From Pseudomonas asplenii (GTDB taxonomy: Bacteria > Pseudomonadota > Gammaproteobacteria > Pseudomonadales > Pseudomonadaceae): a DNA stretch of 64,000 nt. Under the pieces are notes generated by a model that saw only the letters and a program-made list of their open reading frames with translations, searched no databases and was not told the DNA's origin. Position numbers and translations under genes: made by a program. The stretch covers positions 5,828,001 through 5,892,000 of the forward strand of contig NZ_LT629777.1 in the NCBI RefSeq assembly GCF_900105475.1. Reading direction: 5' to 3'. Positions 38,401 through 49,201 of this stretch are shown piece after piece; positions within the stretch are counted from its first letter, which is position 1; each line of letters opens with the position of its first letter.

Positions 38401-41367
38401 TTGGCCGGTCTGGTTGTCCAGGCTGGCCGCGCGTACGCTCAGGGTGCTGTCACTTTCGATGATGCCGAGGCGGTTGTTGAGGGCGCCATTGAGGCTCAGG
38501 TCGATGCGCTGACCCGCGATCTGGCCATCGTTATCGCCGCTGTTGTCGAAGTTGTTGCCGGTGACCTGCACCAGGCCCTTGGCATAGACACCGCCGTTGC
38601 GGTTATCGAAGTCGGCGGTGGTGATCAGCGTATCGCCGCTTTGTGCCGAGATCCGGCCGCCGTAGTTGTCGATGCCGCCCAGCGCACTGAGGTTCAGGCG
38701 CTGGCCTTGGATAATGCCGCCCTGGCGGTTGTTGTTCAGGTCGTAGCCGTTTTTCAGCACACCGACGATGCGGGTTTCCAGCGCGCCCTTGAGGCTGCTC
38801 AGAGTGCCACCGCGGTTGTCCAGGTTGGCGGCGCTGGCGGTCAGGTTGCCGTTCTGGGCAATCAGCTTGCCGCTCTGGTTGTCGATATCACCGGCCACGG
38901 TCAGGCTCAGGGCGCCCTGCCCTTGCAATGAGCCCTTGCCGTTGGCCAGGCTGGCGGCGTTGACGGTGAGGTCGCCGTTCTGGCTGTAGATCAGGCCATC
39001 GGCGTTGTTCTGCACAGCACCGGTGCTGGTGATCTGCAGGTTGCCATTGGCAGCCACGGTGCCGCGATTGCTGTTGTCGAGGCTGCCGGTCAGCAGGCTC
39101 AGTAGCCCCTGGCTGACCAGTTGGCCGCCCTGGTTGCTGATCTGGCTGCTGCGGCTGATCACCAGCGGGCCGGCGCTGGCCAGCTTGCCGCTGTTGTTGA
39201 TCAGGGCACCGAGCAGGTCGAGGGTGACCGCGCCATTGCCGGTCAGGGTGCCGGCGCTGTTATCCAGGCGAGTGCCGGTGAAGCCGATGGCCTGCTGGGC
39301 GCTGATGCTGCCGGCGTTGTTCAGGGCCATGGCCTGGAGGGTCAGGCCCGCGCCGCTGTCGATGGAGCCGCCCTGAATATTGTTCAGCAGACCGGCGACG
39401 GTCAGCTTCTGCTCGGCACCGCTGGAGAGGATACCGGCGCTATTGTCGAGGCTGTCGGCGTTGACGGTCAGGGTTTGTTGACTGACCAGTGCACCCATAT
39501 TGCCGTTGAGCAGTGCACCGCTCAGCGTTACATCCAGGTTGCCGTTGCGGCTGGACAAGGTGCCGCCGTTACGGTTGTCCAGGCTGGCACCTGTGACGCT
39601 CAGGCCCTGCCAACCGGAGATCAGGCCACCCTGGTTGACCAGGCTGCTGCCGGTCACGCCCAAGCGGTTGTTGCTGATCAGCTTGCCGTTGCTGTTGTCC
39701 AGGTTACGACCGACGACGTTGAAGCTCTGGCTGCTGGAGAGTTCGCCGTTCTGGTTGTTCAGGTCGCGCAAGTTTGTGAGGGTCAACGGGCCCTTGGCGT
39801 TGAGCAGGCCGTTGCGGTTGTCGAGGTCGCCACCGGTCAGGCCGACAGTGATCGCTTGATCGCCCAGCAGTCGACCACCGTTCTGGGTTACGCCGGTGAG
39901 CGCCAGAACGATATCGCCCTTGGCCGAAACCTCACCGCCATTGCTCGAGTCCAGATGGGTGGCGTTGATGCTCAGGCCACTCTGACTGTTGATCAAGCCG
40001 TTGGCACTGTTATTCAGGGCCATGGCGTTCAGAGTCACGGCTGTTTTGCCGAGCAGGGTTCCGCCCTGGTTGTTCAGGTCGCCACTGTTGATTGTCAGCG
40101 CCTGGGCAGCATTGATCAGGCCCTGGGCCTGGTTGCCCAACTGGCCGGTGGTGGTCAGGTCGAGGTTGCTACGGCTGGTCAGGGTCCCGCTGGCGTTATC
40201 CAGGCTGGCCGCGCGAACATCCAGTGCCGCGGCCGCAATCAGCCCCTTGAGGTTGGTCAGGGCCTGGTTGACCCGCAGGGTCACTGCCTGATTGCTCAGG
40301 AGTTTGCCGTTGTTGTTGTCCAGGCTGTCGGCGGCCAGGGTGAAGGCCTGGGCGCTGGATATTTCGCCGCCCTGGTTGTTCACGCCCTTCAGGTTGTTGA
40401 GTATCAGGGACGGCGCATTGATCAGGCCATTCTGGTTGTTCAGTTGGCCGTGGTTCAGGTCCAGGGTCAGGGCACTGTTGCTGAACAGCTTGCCACCCTG
40501 CTGATCGAGGCCCATCACGCTGGCAGTCAGGGCCTTGTCGCTGCCGATGCGACCGCCCTGGTTGCTGACCTGTCCGGCCGTCAGCGTCAGGCTGTCAGCA
40601 CTGGTCAGGCTACCGGCACTGTTATCGAAGGCACCGGTAGTGACGCCCACTGCGCCCTTGCCGCTGATCATGCCTTGGGCGCTGTTGTCGAGGCTGGCGC
40701 TGTTGACGGTGATGCTACTGTCGCTGACCAGGCGTCCGCCCTGGTTGACCAGAGCAGTGCTGGCGTTGGCCGTCAGGGTGCCGGCACTGGACAGGCTACC
40801 GGCGGTGTTGCTCAGCTTGGCGGCACTGACATCCAACTGCCCTTCGCTACTGATCAGGCCCTGGCTGTTGTCCAGATCACCGGTGAGGGTGAGGCGGCTG
40901 TCCTGCCCGCTGATCAGCAGGCCATGGGTATTGTCGAGGGTCTGGCCGTCGAGGCTCAGGCCGGTCTTGCCCTTGAGCAGGCCCAGGTTGCCGTTGAGGA
41001 CCTGGGCGCTGTTCAACGTCAGGCTGGTCTCGGCCAGGACCTTGCCGCCATCGCGGTTATCCAGGCGGCTGGCGGTAATATGGATGTCCGCATTGCTGGA
41101 CAGCTCACCGGCGCGGTTGTCGATCTGGTCGACCTTGAGTTTCAGCGCTTTTGTCGCCCCCACCAGACCGTTCTGGCGATTGTCCAGAGAACCGCCAGTC
41201 AGGCCCAGATTGCCTTGGGTGATCAGTTGACCGTTCTGGTTGTTCAGGCTGGCAACGGTGGCGGTGATATCGCTCTTGCCGGAAATCGCACCCTGGCTGT
41301 TGTCCAGGCTGTCGGCGGCCAGCAGGATGGCGCCGTCGGCGATCAGGGTACCGTTCTGGTTGATCAA
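32212..41367 (-). pseudogene. CdiA/filamentous haemagglutinin body (central and C-terminal repeat region), frame-separated
   Basis: 3051 codons open from the in-frame ATG 41367; the frame is open back to the lesion at 41423-41425. The first ~1200 residues are FHA-1 repeats (the SLDN and GGKL types recur every ~20 residues). A middle region holds IRCVQHCSGGW, a proline/glutamine-rich segment and a conserved block from YLIETNPVLTELKQFM to LTHDIVWLEEH. From about 1800 come FHA-2 repeats (LTAGRDINI-like). The final ~55 residues are out-of-frame readings of the toxin DNA. There is no VENN motif. It would lie outside the cell as a beta-helical filament if joined to its secretion domain. Confidence 0.85.
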
Positions 41368-41386
41368 GGCATCGCGGGTGCCCAGG

Positions 41387-44300
41387 TCAAGCAGCCCACG
41401 ACTGCTGATCTGCCCCTGGCTGTTTGTCGAGGGCGGCAGCCGAGATCAGGCCCTTGACGTTGCTCAGCGCCTGTTCGATGCGCAGGGTCAGGCCCTGGTT
41501 GCTCAGCAGTTTGCCACTGCTGTTATCCAGGCTTTGGGCCGCCAGAGTGAACGCCTGGGCGCTGGAAATCTCACCGCCCTGGTTGTTCACGCCCTTGAGG
41601 TTGTTCAGCACCAGCAGCGGGCCGTTGATCAGGCCGCCCTGGTTGTTCAGTTGGCCGTTGTTCAGATCCAGGTTCAGGCGGGTTTTACTGAACAGTTCAC
41701 CGCCCTGCTGGTCGAGGCCGGTGACATTGGCAGTCAGGTCCTTGCCGCTGGCAATCCGCCCGGAGGCGTTGTTGACCTGGGTGGCGGTCAGGTCCAGGCG
41801 ATCATCGCTGGTCAGACGGCCGTCCTGGCTGTTGTCAAAAGCCCCGGTCGTGACGCGGGTCGCACCCAGGCCACTGATCCGACCTTTCTGGCTGTTGTCG
41901 AGTCGCGAACTGGCCAGGGTCAGGCCATGATCCGTGAGGATCGAACCGCCCTGGTTGAGCAGCGCACCGAGGCTGTCGATGGACAGGTCACCGGCACTGC
42001 CGAGTTGCCCGCTGCTGTTGTCCAGGCTGCCGGTCTTGAGGCTCAAGGCACCTTCGCTGCTGAGCAGGCCGGTGTTGTTGAGCAGCGCGCCGTCGAGGCG
42101 GATATCCACTGCGTTAAGGCTCGAGAAGGTGCCGCCGGTATTGTCCAGCGAGGTACCGACCAGGCTGGCGCTACCCTTGGCAAAAAGCCGACCCTTGGTC
42201 TGGTTGATCACTTGCGCCACGGTCAGGGCAAGATCGGTTTCGGCGAGCAGCTTGCCGCCGTCGCTGTTATCCAGGCGCTGCGCGCTCAGCTTGACCTTGC
42301 CACGGGTGCTGGACAGTTCGCCGGCACGGTTGTCGATCTGGTCGACATCGAGGTTCAGGTCCTGGATGCTGGCGACAGTCCCGCCATTGCGGTTGTCGAG
42401 GCTCTTGCCGGTCAGCAGCAGTGCGCCTTGGGCAACCAGTGCCCCGCCTTGCTGGGTCAGGGTCTCGATGGTGGCGGTCAGATTACTCTGGCTGGCGATA
42501 CGACCCTGGGCGTTGAGCACTTCCTGGACCTTGAGCGTAACCGGACCTGTGGCGCTGAGCAGGCCACCGCTGCTGTCCAGGCGAGTGCCTTCATAGCGCA
42601 GGGCCGCCTTGCCGAGCAGGTTGCCCTTGTCTCGGTTGTCCAACTGGTCGACCCGTAGCTGGACGTCCTGGTCAGCCTGGATCAGGCCGCCACGGTTATC
42701 GGCCGAAGCGCTGCGCAGGGTCAGTTGATCCTTGCCGGCCACGCTGCCGCCGCGGTTGTCCAGACTACCGGCGTTCAGGTCGATCGCACCCGTGGCGCGC
42801 AGCTTGCCTTGTTCACGGTTGTCGACAGCGCCACTGACTGTCGCGGTCAGAGCACCGCCGGCTGCCAGCACGGTACCGGCCGCACGGTTGTCGAGGCTCG
42901 CTGCGTTGAGGGTCAACGCCCCTCCGGAACCCAGGATGCCGCCCTGGTTGTTCAGAGCACCGCCAAGGTCAATGTTCAGTCCCAGATCACCCGTCACCTG
43001 CCCTTGGGTGTTGTCCAGGCTGGCGGCTTTGAGCGTGCCCTGACCCGCACTGGTCAGGCTGCCATTGAGGTTGCTCAGTGCACCCTGCACCACCAACGTC
43101 AGGTCGGCATCACTGCCGAGGGTGCCATTGCGGTTATCGAGGCTGCCAGCCTGCAGATCCAGACCGTTGGCCGAGACCAGTCCCCTGACGTTGCTCAGAG
43201 CCTGATCGATGCCCACGATCAGCGCCTGCTGGCTGATCAGCTTGCCGCGGTTATTGTCCAGGCTGCGGGCAGCCAGGGTGAAGGCTTGATCACTGGAGAT
43301 CTCACCGTTGCGGTTGAGTACATCCCTGAGATTTTTCAGCGCCAGCGGGCCGACGGCGTTGATCAGGCCGTTCTGGTTATTGAGCAAACCGTTGCCCAGG
43401 TCCAGGTTCAGGGCGCCGCTGCTGAAGAGCTTGCCGCCCTGTTGGTCAAGGCCCGTGACTCGCGCGGTGAGGGCCTTGCTGCTGGAAATGCTACCGGCAT
43501 TGCCGTTGTTGAGCTGGGCGCTGGTCAAGTCCAGGGTATCGCCGCTGACCAGGTTGCCGCCCAGGTTGCTCAACGTACCCTGGCTATTGACGGTCATTGC
43601 GCGAACGCTGGACAGCTGGCCGCCGTTGTTGTTCAGGCTGCCAGTGTTGACTGTCAGGCCATTGGCCGAAAGCACACCGTGGGTATTGTTCAGCCCCTGA
43701 TGGATCGACAATGCCAGGGAGGCATCACTCAGAACCTTGCCACCGGCACTGTTATCCAGGCTGTCAGCGGCCAGGGTGAATCCTTGCTGGCTGGAGATCT
43801 CGCCATTCTGGTTGGCAACACTGGACAGGTTCTTGAACAGCAACGCACCGGCGCTGTTGATCAACGCATTGCGGTTGTCGAGCTGCCCCTGGTTCAGATC
43901 GAGGGTCAGACCGCTGATGCCGGTCAATTGGCCCTGGTCATGCTGGTCGAGTGTGCTGACCGTGACGGTCAGCGCCATGGCACTGGTGATCCGGCCGCTT
44001 TCGCTGTTGTCCACCAGACCACTGACCAGGGTCAGATTATTGTCGCTGCTGAGCAACCCGGACTGATGGTTGTCCAGGCTGGCACTGTTGATGACCGTGG
44101 CGCCCTGGCCCTGTATCCTGCCACCATGATGATTGGCCAAGGCACCAGCACTTGTCAGGCCCAGGGTGCCCAGGCTGGTGATGGTGCCCTGCTGGCTGTT
44201 GTCCAGCGAGGCGGCATTGAGTTGCAACTGCTGTTGCGCGGACAGCCGACCGCCCTGGTTGTTGAAGGCTCCGCTGGCCTTGATATCCAGCGCGGTACCG

Positions 44301-45814
44301 GCCGCGATCAGACCGGCCACGTTATCCAGGCTCGCAACCGTCAGGGTGACTCCGGCCAAGCCGGAAATCTCGGCGGCGTTATTGGTCACCGTGCCCAGGT
44401 TGGCAACCAGTTCACCGTTGCTGTTGACCAGCCCGCCCTGGGTATTGAGCAATTGCCCGGTATTGATCGTCAGGGTGCCGCCACTCAGTAGCCGGCCCTT
44501 GTTCCGGTTATCCAGAACCGCGGCGCTGACCACGGTCTGGCGCTGGCCACCCAGGGTACCGCCCTGGTTATTCAGGCTCTGGCTCGTGGTCACGGCCAAG
44601 TCACGGCTGGCGATCACGCTTTTGCCGGTGTTGTTGAAGTTCTGCGCCGTGATACTGATGTCGCCTGCGGTGTTGCGGCTGTTATCGGCGTTGACCCCGG
44701 CTTCGATGATGCCGTTGTTGGTCAACTGCCCGCCGCTGCTCAGGGTGATGCGATCCTTGGCCACCAGATTGTTCTGGCTGGTCAGGTCACCCTGGGTGGT
44801 CACATCCAGGGTGGTGCCGGCATAGACCGCCCCCTTGGTTTCCAGACTCTGGGCCTTGACGTTGACCGCACCGGTCGCCGCCGTGTCGACCATGCTCAGG
44901 TGGCCGTTGGCATCGAGCTGGATATCGCCACCGCTGGCAACCATCTTGCCGTCGAGTTTTACCCCGACACCGGCTTCGGTACCGACCAGTTTGATCGCAC
45001 CGGCATACATCCCACCCAGCGCCGAGGAGTCGATCGCCAGTTGCGGCGCAGTGGCCGGATCAGCCGCCCGCGCGGTGGCCTTGAGGGTCTTGGCATCGAC
45101 GTCGCTGGCACCGGCGATGATCGCCAGATTCTTGGCCTGGATCTCGGCATTGAGCTTGGCCGAGCGGGTGATGATCTCGAAGCGGTCGATGTTGTTGGCG
45201 TTCAGACCTGCGCCTTCGATGGACACACTGCCCTGGTCGACCTGATAGCGGCTGACCTGGCCGTTTTCCACCACTGGTTTACCGGTGGTCAGCGTGGCTT
45301 GCGGCGTGTTGATGAAACCACAGCCGTTACAACTGATGCCGTACGGGTTGGCAACGATCACATGGGCCGACTGCCCCGCCACTTCGGTGTAGCCGCGCAA
45401 CTGACTCGGGCTGCCACCGTTGACCTCATTGAGGATGGTGGAAGCGGCACGCCCGTTGAGGTTGCTGTTGCCGAGGATGATCCCGCCCAATTGCGTCGAC
45501 TGAGTTCGGTCAGTCGCGTTGTTGAGGATGACGCCCTGGCTGCCGACGTTGTAATCGTGGAACTGGTTGTGCGACAGACCCGCGCCGTTCGGTGCGGCAA
45601 TGTTGACGATAGGCACGCCGTTGCCCGCCTGACCCAGCGTCGTCCCCGGTGCGCTGACCACGATGCCGTCCGCCTGCGCCCACAACGGCTGCCAGAACAT
45701 GACGTTCGCCAGCAGGAACGCCAACCCGCGCTTGGGCAGGCCCAGAAAGTGGTCACGTTTTTTCAGGGCAGCAGAAGGCTGGCCTACGAGGAAGGCAAAC
45801 TGGCGAACGTCCAT
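41387..45814 (-). pseudogene. CdiA/filamentous haemagglutinin N-terminal part with TPS domain, ends at a frameshift
   Basis: 1475 codons. A long signal peptide (cleavage near PLWAQA, ~48) leads into the two-partner-secretion haemagglutinin-activity domain (about 50-250) with the NPYGISCNGCGF motif. FHA-1 repeats (LDNSAGGKVLS, QGGKLFSSGALNLDL) follow to the end. The normal frame stops shortly after ...LISAAALD because GACAACAGC has become GACAAACAGC on the coding strand (TTT at 41423-41425). Removing one base gives LDNSQGQISSRGLLDLG and runs into the downstream frame. As sequenced, a secreted but truncated adhesin could still be made. Confidence 0.88.
41423..41425 (-). other. Single-nucleotide insertion splitting cdiA
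   Basis: The plus strand reads GGCTGTTTGTCGAGG where repeat logic predicts GGCTGTTGTCGAGG. One T removed from TTT restores one continuous frame across the two large halves. Confidence 0.85.
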
Positions 45815-46115
45815 GTCAGAAATCTCGGCGATCCACGCACAAAAACGGGGCCTATTGTGTCAATGAAGACACAAACTCCACGCTTTTGTACTGAATAATA
45901 TCAAAATGATTACAAGATATTAATTTGCCACCATCCTGGCGTCAACAACCTGACGAACCCGTCACATAGGGCGTCCTTGGACGCACGGGGCTCCTGGAGT
46001 CCCGGTCTACCACACTGCCTACAGCCGCCACCCAATCGTGTTCCCGCCCTAATCGGTGTGATAACTTTTAAAGACTGAAATACTTTTCACCCAAGAGAAA
46101 ACCAAAACAGAAATC
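45815..46115. promoter_or_regulatory. Divergent region between cdiA and kptA
   Basis: 301 bp. AT-rich near both genes (about 45880-45935 and 46060-46110), with a GC-rich middle carrying a tight hairpin GCGTCC-TT-GGACGC (about 45968-45982). There is no cdiB-like or other gene here. Both promoters should lie in this interval. Confidence 0.5.
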
Positions 46116-46664
46116 ATGAACAATAAGAAACTCACCGAAACCAGTAAATTCCTCAGTTATGTTCTACGACATGAACCCCAATCCATCGGCCTCCAGCTGG
46201 ACACCGAAGGCTGGGCCGATATCGACGCCCTGATCACAAACGCAGCCCAGGCAGGCCGCACGCTGGAACGCGAACTGATCCAGGCGGTTGTCAGCAGCAA
46301 CGACAAGAAGCGCTTTGCAATCTCTGACGATGCACGCTGCATTCGCGCCGTACAGGGCCACTCCACCGAAACGGTCAGCCTCCAGCACATCGAGAAAGTG
46401 CCTCCCGAGAGGCTGTACCACGGAACAGCCACCCGCTTTCTGGAGTCGATTCAACAGAAAGGATTGATCCCTGGCTCTCGCCACCATGTGCACCTCTCGC
46501 AAGAAGTGAACACAGCCGTCACTGTCGGACAGCGATATGGAAAGCCTGTGGTATTGCACATTGATGCTCTGAAAATGCATCAGCAGGGCTTCAAGTTTTT
46601 CCAGGCCGACAACGGTGTATGGTTAACAGACCATGTCCCTACTTCTTTCATCACTCAGGAATAG
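46116..46664 (+). CDS. kptA: RNA 2'-phosphotransferase, Tpt1/KptA family
   Basis: 182 aa. An N-terminal winged-helix part (SKFLSYVLRHEPQSIGLQLD, EGWADIDALI) precedes an ADP-ribosyltransferase-like part with LYHGT, RHHVHLS and KPVVLHID. KptA moves an internal RNA 2'-phosphate to NAD+, giving ADP-ribose 1'',2''-cyclic phosphate. Bacteria lack the yeast-type tRNA ligase that makes this substrate, so its bacterial role is uncertain. It is lower in GC than the core genome and is followed by the NADAR gene on the same strand. Confidence 0.9.
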   Translation: MNNKKLTETSKFLSYVLRHEPQSIGLQLDTEGWADIDALITNAAQAGRTLERELIQAVVSSNDKKRFAISDDARCIRAVQGHSTETVSLQHIEKVPPERLYHGTATRFLESIQQKGLIPGSRHHVHLSQEVNTAVTVGQRYGKPVVLHIDALKMHQQGFKFFQADNGVWLTDHVPTSFITQE

Positions 46665-46832
46665 TCGTTGCTTTTAAATCGCCCCGCTCTACAACGATAA
46701 ACTTTCTCTGCCGACCTCCCACTGCGGATCAAGCAAAAATTCACTCGATTCAACGCTAGAGCCCACCTTGCAATCGACCTCATCGCATCGTGGTAATCTC
46801 TGTCATCGAATTTTCAGCACCAGGAGGCCCCT

Positions 46833-47387
46833 TTGTCCCATTCAAATCACCTGGGTGCTCTGCGCGCGCGCTTCAACGCCGGCGAAGCCCTGGAATACGT
46901 ATTTTTCTGGGGCCACCAGCGTAACTCGCACAAGATCACCGCCAGTTGCTTCAGCCAGTGGTACGACGCCGAATTCACCGTCGACGGGCAAGGCTACCCG
47001 ACCGCCGAGCATTTCATGATGGCCGAAAAGGCCGCCCTGTTCGACGACCAGGACATTCGCAGCCAGGTGCTGCAAGCCCCCACGCCCAATGCGGCCAAGG
47101 CCCTGGGGCGCAAGGTCAGCGGCTTCGACAATGAACAATGGCTGCAGCATCGGTATGCGATTGTCGTGCGGGCCAATCAGGCCAAGTTTTCCCAGAATCC
47201 GGAACTCGAAACCTTCCTCAGGGAAACCGGCTCACGCATCCTCGTCGAAGCCAGTCCGGTCGACAACATCTGGGGCATAGGCCTCGCCCAGGACGATCCC
47301 CGGGCGAAAGATCCCAACAGCTGGCAAGGCTTGAATCTGCTGGGTTTTGCACTCATGCAGGTACGCGACGAACTCACCCTGCCCTAA
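46833..47387 (+). CDS. NADAR family (YbiA-like) protein, TTG start
   Basis: 184 aa. Conserved blocks are EYVFFWGHQ, FSQWYDAEF, YPTAEHFMMAEKA and the C-terminal NIWGIGL with WQGLNLLG. NADAR proteins are N-glycosidases acting on riboflavin intermediates or on ADP-ribosylated guanine in DNA. The start is TTG 46833, chosen because a perfect AGGAGG (46822-46827) sits at the right distance and the family N-terminus begins here. It is 168 bp after kptA, so the two may be co-transcribed. Confidence 0.87.
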   Translation: MSHSNHLGALRARFNAGEALEYVFFWGHQRNSHKITASCFSQWYDAEFTVDGQGYPTAEHFMMAEKAALFDDQDIRSQVLQAPTPNAAKALGRKVSGFDNEQWLQHRYAIVVRANQAKFSQNPELETFLRETGSRILVEASPVDNIWGIGLAQDDPRAKDPNSWQGLNLLGFALMQVRDELTLP

Positions 47388-47392
47388 TAAGA

Positions 47393-47414
47393 CGGGCCCC
47401 AATGAGACGGCCCG
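47393..47414 (+). terminator. Short hairpin after the NADAR gene
   Basis: CGGGCC (47393-47398) and GGCCCG (47409-47414), a 6-bp stem with a 10-nt loop, 5 bp after the stop. No T-run; weak candidate. Confidence 0.35.
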
Positions 47415-47495
47415 CCCAGCCCTGGCCAACCTTCGCCAGGGCCGAACGCTTCAGTTCCCCGCTGCATGCTCCAGAGGGACCTGCTCTGCCTTGTT

Positions 47496-48443
47496 TCAGA
47501 ACACCCTCGACTTCTGGTCGGCCACATGAACGGCCTGCGATTCAACACCGAAACGCACCAGCATGCGCTGCCCGATCCGCAACGACGCCGGCGCCGGTTT
47601 GTCGAACACCAGGACACATTCGACGGTGCGCGTATTGCCGCGGATCAGCGGGTCCTCTTCGAGCGTGCTGTTGCCAAACACCGCACCGATACGCTGTACA
47701 CGAGCCGATAACGGCGGCAGGCCGCTGCCGCTGTCGTCCGTGATTTCAGCCTTCATCCCGGGCACCACCACGCCAGTGAAGGACTCGTTCAATTCGGCCC
47801 GCACGATACGTTCCTCACTGGGCAACAACACGAAGGCCGGACCACTTTGCGGCGACACCGTGGCGCCGGGTTGAATCAGGCGGCGAACCACTTCGGCCTC
47901 GACAGGCGCGCGCAGGTTGCGCTGCTCCAACTCATAACGCGCAGCCGTCAGCTTTCGTGCCGCAACCGCAGCCTGCGTGCGATTGGTTTCAATGGCGTAA
48001 CGCAACTGCTGCGCGGCCTCGCGCGCATCGTCGGCGCTCTGCCCATCCCCGGCACCGACCGCAGCGGCCTTGGCCAAACGCTTGGCCTTCAACTCGGCAA
48101 AGCTGGCCTGCTTTTCCAGTTGCCGGACCTGGAGCTGGACCTGTTGCTGCTCGGTCTGCGCCGCACTCACCGCCAGGCGCGCCAGTTCGCTGTCCAGCGA
48201 AGCGAGCAACTGGCCCTTGCGCACATGCTGGCCCTCACGCACCGTGATATCGCTCACCACACCGTCACGGGACAAGCCGAGCTTGAGCAGGCCGCCTTCG
48301 ACGTCGATACGACCACGCGCAACGGCCACTTGCGCCGGCGCTGCGGAAGCGCTCTGAGGAGCGGCCTCGTCACGCGGGCAACCGACCAGCAGGCAGGTGC
48401 AGGCAAGCAGAACGAAGCAGAGACTGAAAGAACGCAGGTTCAT
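47496..48443 (-). CDS. HlyD/MacA-type periplasmic adaptor lipoprotein of an ABC efflux system
   Basis: 315 aa. The lipoprotein signal peptide LLACTCLLVGC is followed by a biotinyl-lipoyl-like half (VSDITVREGQHVRKGQLLAS), a coiled-coil hairpin (about 90-190, rich in QQ, LEKQASFAELKAKRL), and the second lipoyl half and barrel (NLRAPVEAEVVRR). It links the inner-membrane ABC transporter to the outer-membrane channel encoded upstream. ATG 48443 overlaps the ATPase stop by 4 nt. Last gene of the four-gene minus-strand operon. Confidence 0.86.
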   Translation of the reverse strand: MNLRSFSLCFVLLACTCLLVGCPRDEAAPQSASAAPAQVAVARGRIDVEGGLLKLGLSRDGVVSDITVREGQHVRKGQLLASLDSELARLAVSAAQTEQQQVQLQVRQLEKQASFAELKAKRLAKAAAVGAGDGQSADDAREAAQQLRYAIETNRTQAAVAARKLTAARYELEQRNLRAPVEAEVVRRLIQPGATVSPQSGPAFVLLPSEERIVRAELNESFTGVVVPGMKAEITDDSGSGLPPLSARVQRIGAVFGNSTLEEDPLIRGNTRTVECVLVFDKPAPASLRIGQRMLVRFGVESQAVHVADQKSRVF

Positions 48444-49192
48444 ACGGAGTGTTCCTTGGCGACGGCCGCATTGGCCGGTCGGGATGACGGGATATGATCG
48501 TTCAGGATGCGGCCGTCCTCGATGCTGAGCACACGATCGACATGGCTGACCAGACGCGGATCGTGACTGACGCACAGCACCGTGGTACCGCGCTCGCGGG
48601 CAATCGCGTGGAGGATGTCGATGACGACCTGGCCGCTGGCAGCGTCCAGGGCGCTGGTGGGTTCGTCGGCGAACAGCAGTTCGGGCTCCTTGGCCACCGC
48701 ACGGGCAATCGCCACGCGCTGCTTCTCGCCACCGGACAGTTCGGCCGGACGCAAGCCCATGCGCGGCCCCAGGCCGACCTGTTCCAGGGCCTGCCTGGCG
48801 CGCTGTTGGGCCTCTTTTGTCGTCAACCCGAGATAGCTCAGGGGCAGCTCGACCTGCTGCAGCGCACTCAAGGCGGGAAACAGATTGAACCCCTGGAAGA
48901 CGAAGCCGGTGTGCTGCAAGCGAAAGCGTTCCAGCGCGCGGGTGTCGAGATTGCCCAGACTCTGCCCCAACGCCATGACACTGCCCTGATCGGGCGACTG
49001 CAAACCGCTGAGGATCGCCAACAGGGTGCTCTTTCCGCAGCCGGAGGGTCCCGAGATCAATGTCAGCTCACCGGCCCGTATATCCAGTGTGACCTCGTGC
49101 AACACCGGGCTGACGATGCGACCCGACGTGAACGACTTGCTGATCCCTCGGGCCTGGAGCGTAACAGGTGCTGCCAATGATGGATTCGACAT
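48440..49192 (-). CDS. ABC transporter ATPase, MacB/LolD/DevA type
   Basis: 250 aa. Walker A GPSGCGKST, Q-loop in FVFQGFNLFPALSALQQVE, signature LSGGEKQRVAIARA, Walker B LLFADEPTSALD and a switch histidine in CVSHD. It energises a MacB-like mechanotransmitter rather than a pore-type importer. The start lies 9 bp after the permease stop. As a separate polypeptide from the permease, it is DevA/LolD-like rather than MacB-fused. Confidence 0.9.
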   Translation of the reverse strand: MSNPSLAAPVTLQARGISKSFTSGRIVSPVLHEVTLDIRAGELTLISGPSGCGKSTLLAILSGLQSPDQGSVMALGQSLGNLDTRALERFRLQHTGFVFQGFNLFPALSALQQVELPLSYLGLTTKEAQQRARQALEQVGLGPRMGLRPAELSGGEKQRVAIARAVAKEPELLFADEPTSALDAASGQVVIDILHAIARERGTTVLCVSHDPRLVSHVDRVLSIEDGRILNDHIPSSRPANAAVAKEHSV

Positions 49193-49201
49193 GTTCTCTC
49201 T

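Noticed and set aside
39121..41457. A 778-codon open frame on the plus strand across cdiA, and similar ones at 42725-44491 and 41240-42658
   Set aside because: They are antisense to FHA repeats. Repetitive codon use in a GC-rich gene keeps the opposite frame open; the translations are low-complexity repeats of V, Q, A and G without start signals.
32800..45000. Regularly spaced similar DNA segments resembling a CRISPR or satellite
   Set aside because: The units are imperfect ~60-bp coding repeats in frame with FHA beta-helix repeats, without constant repeat/variable spacer structure.
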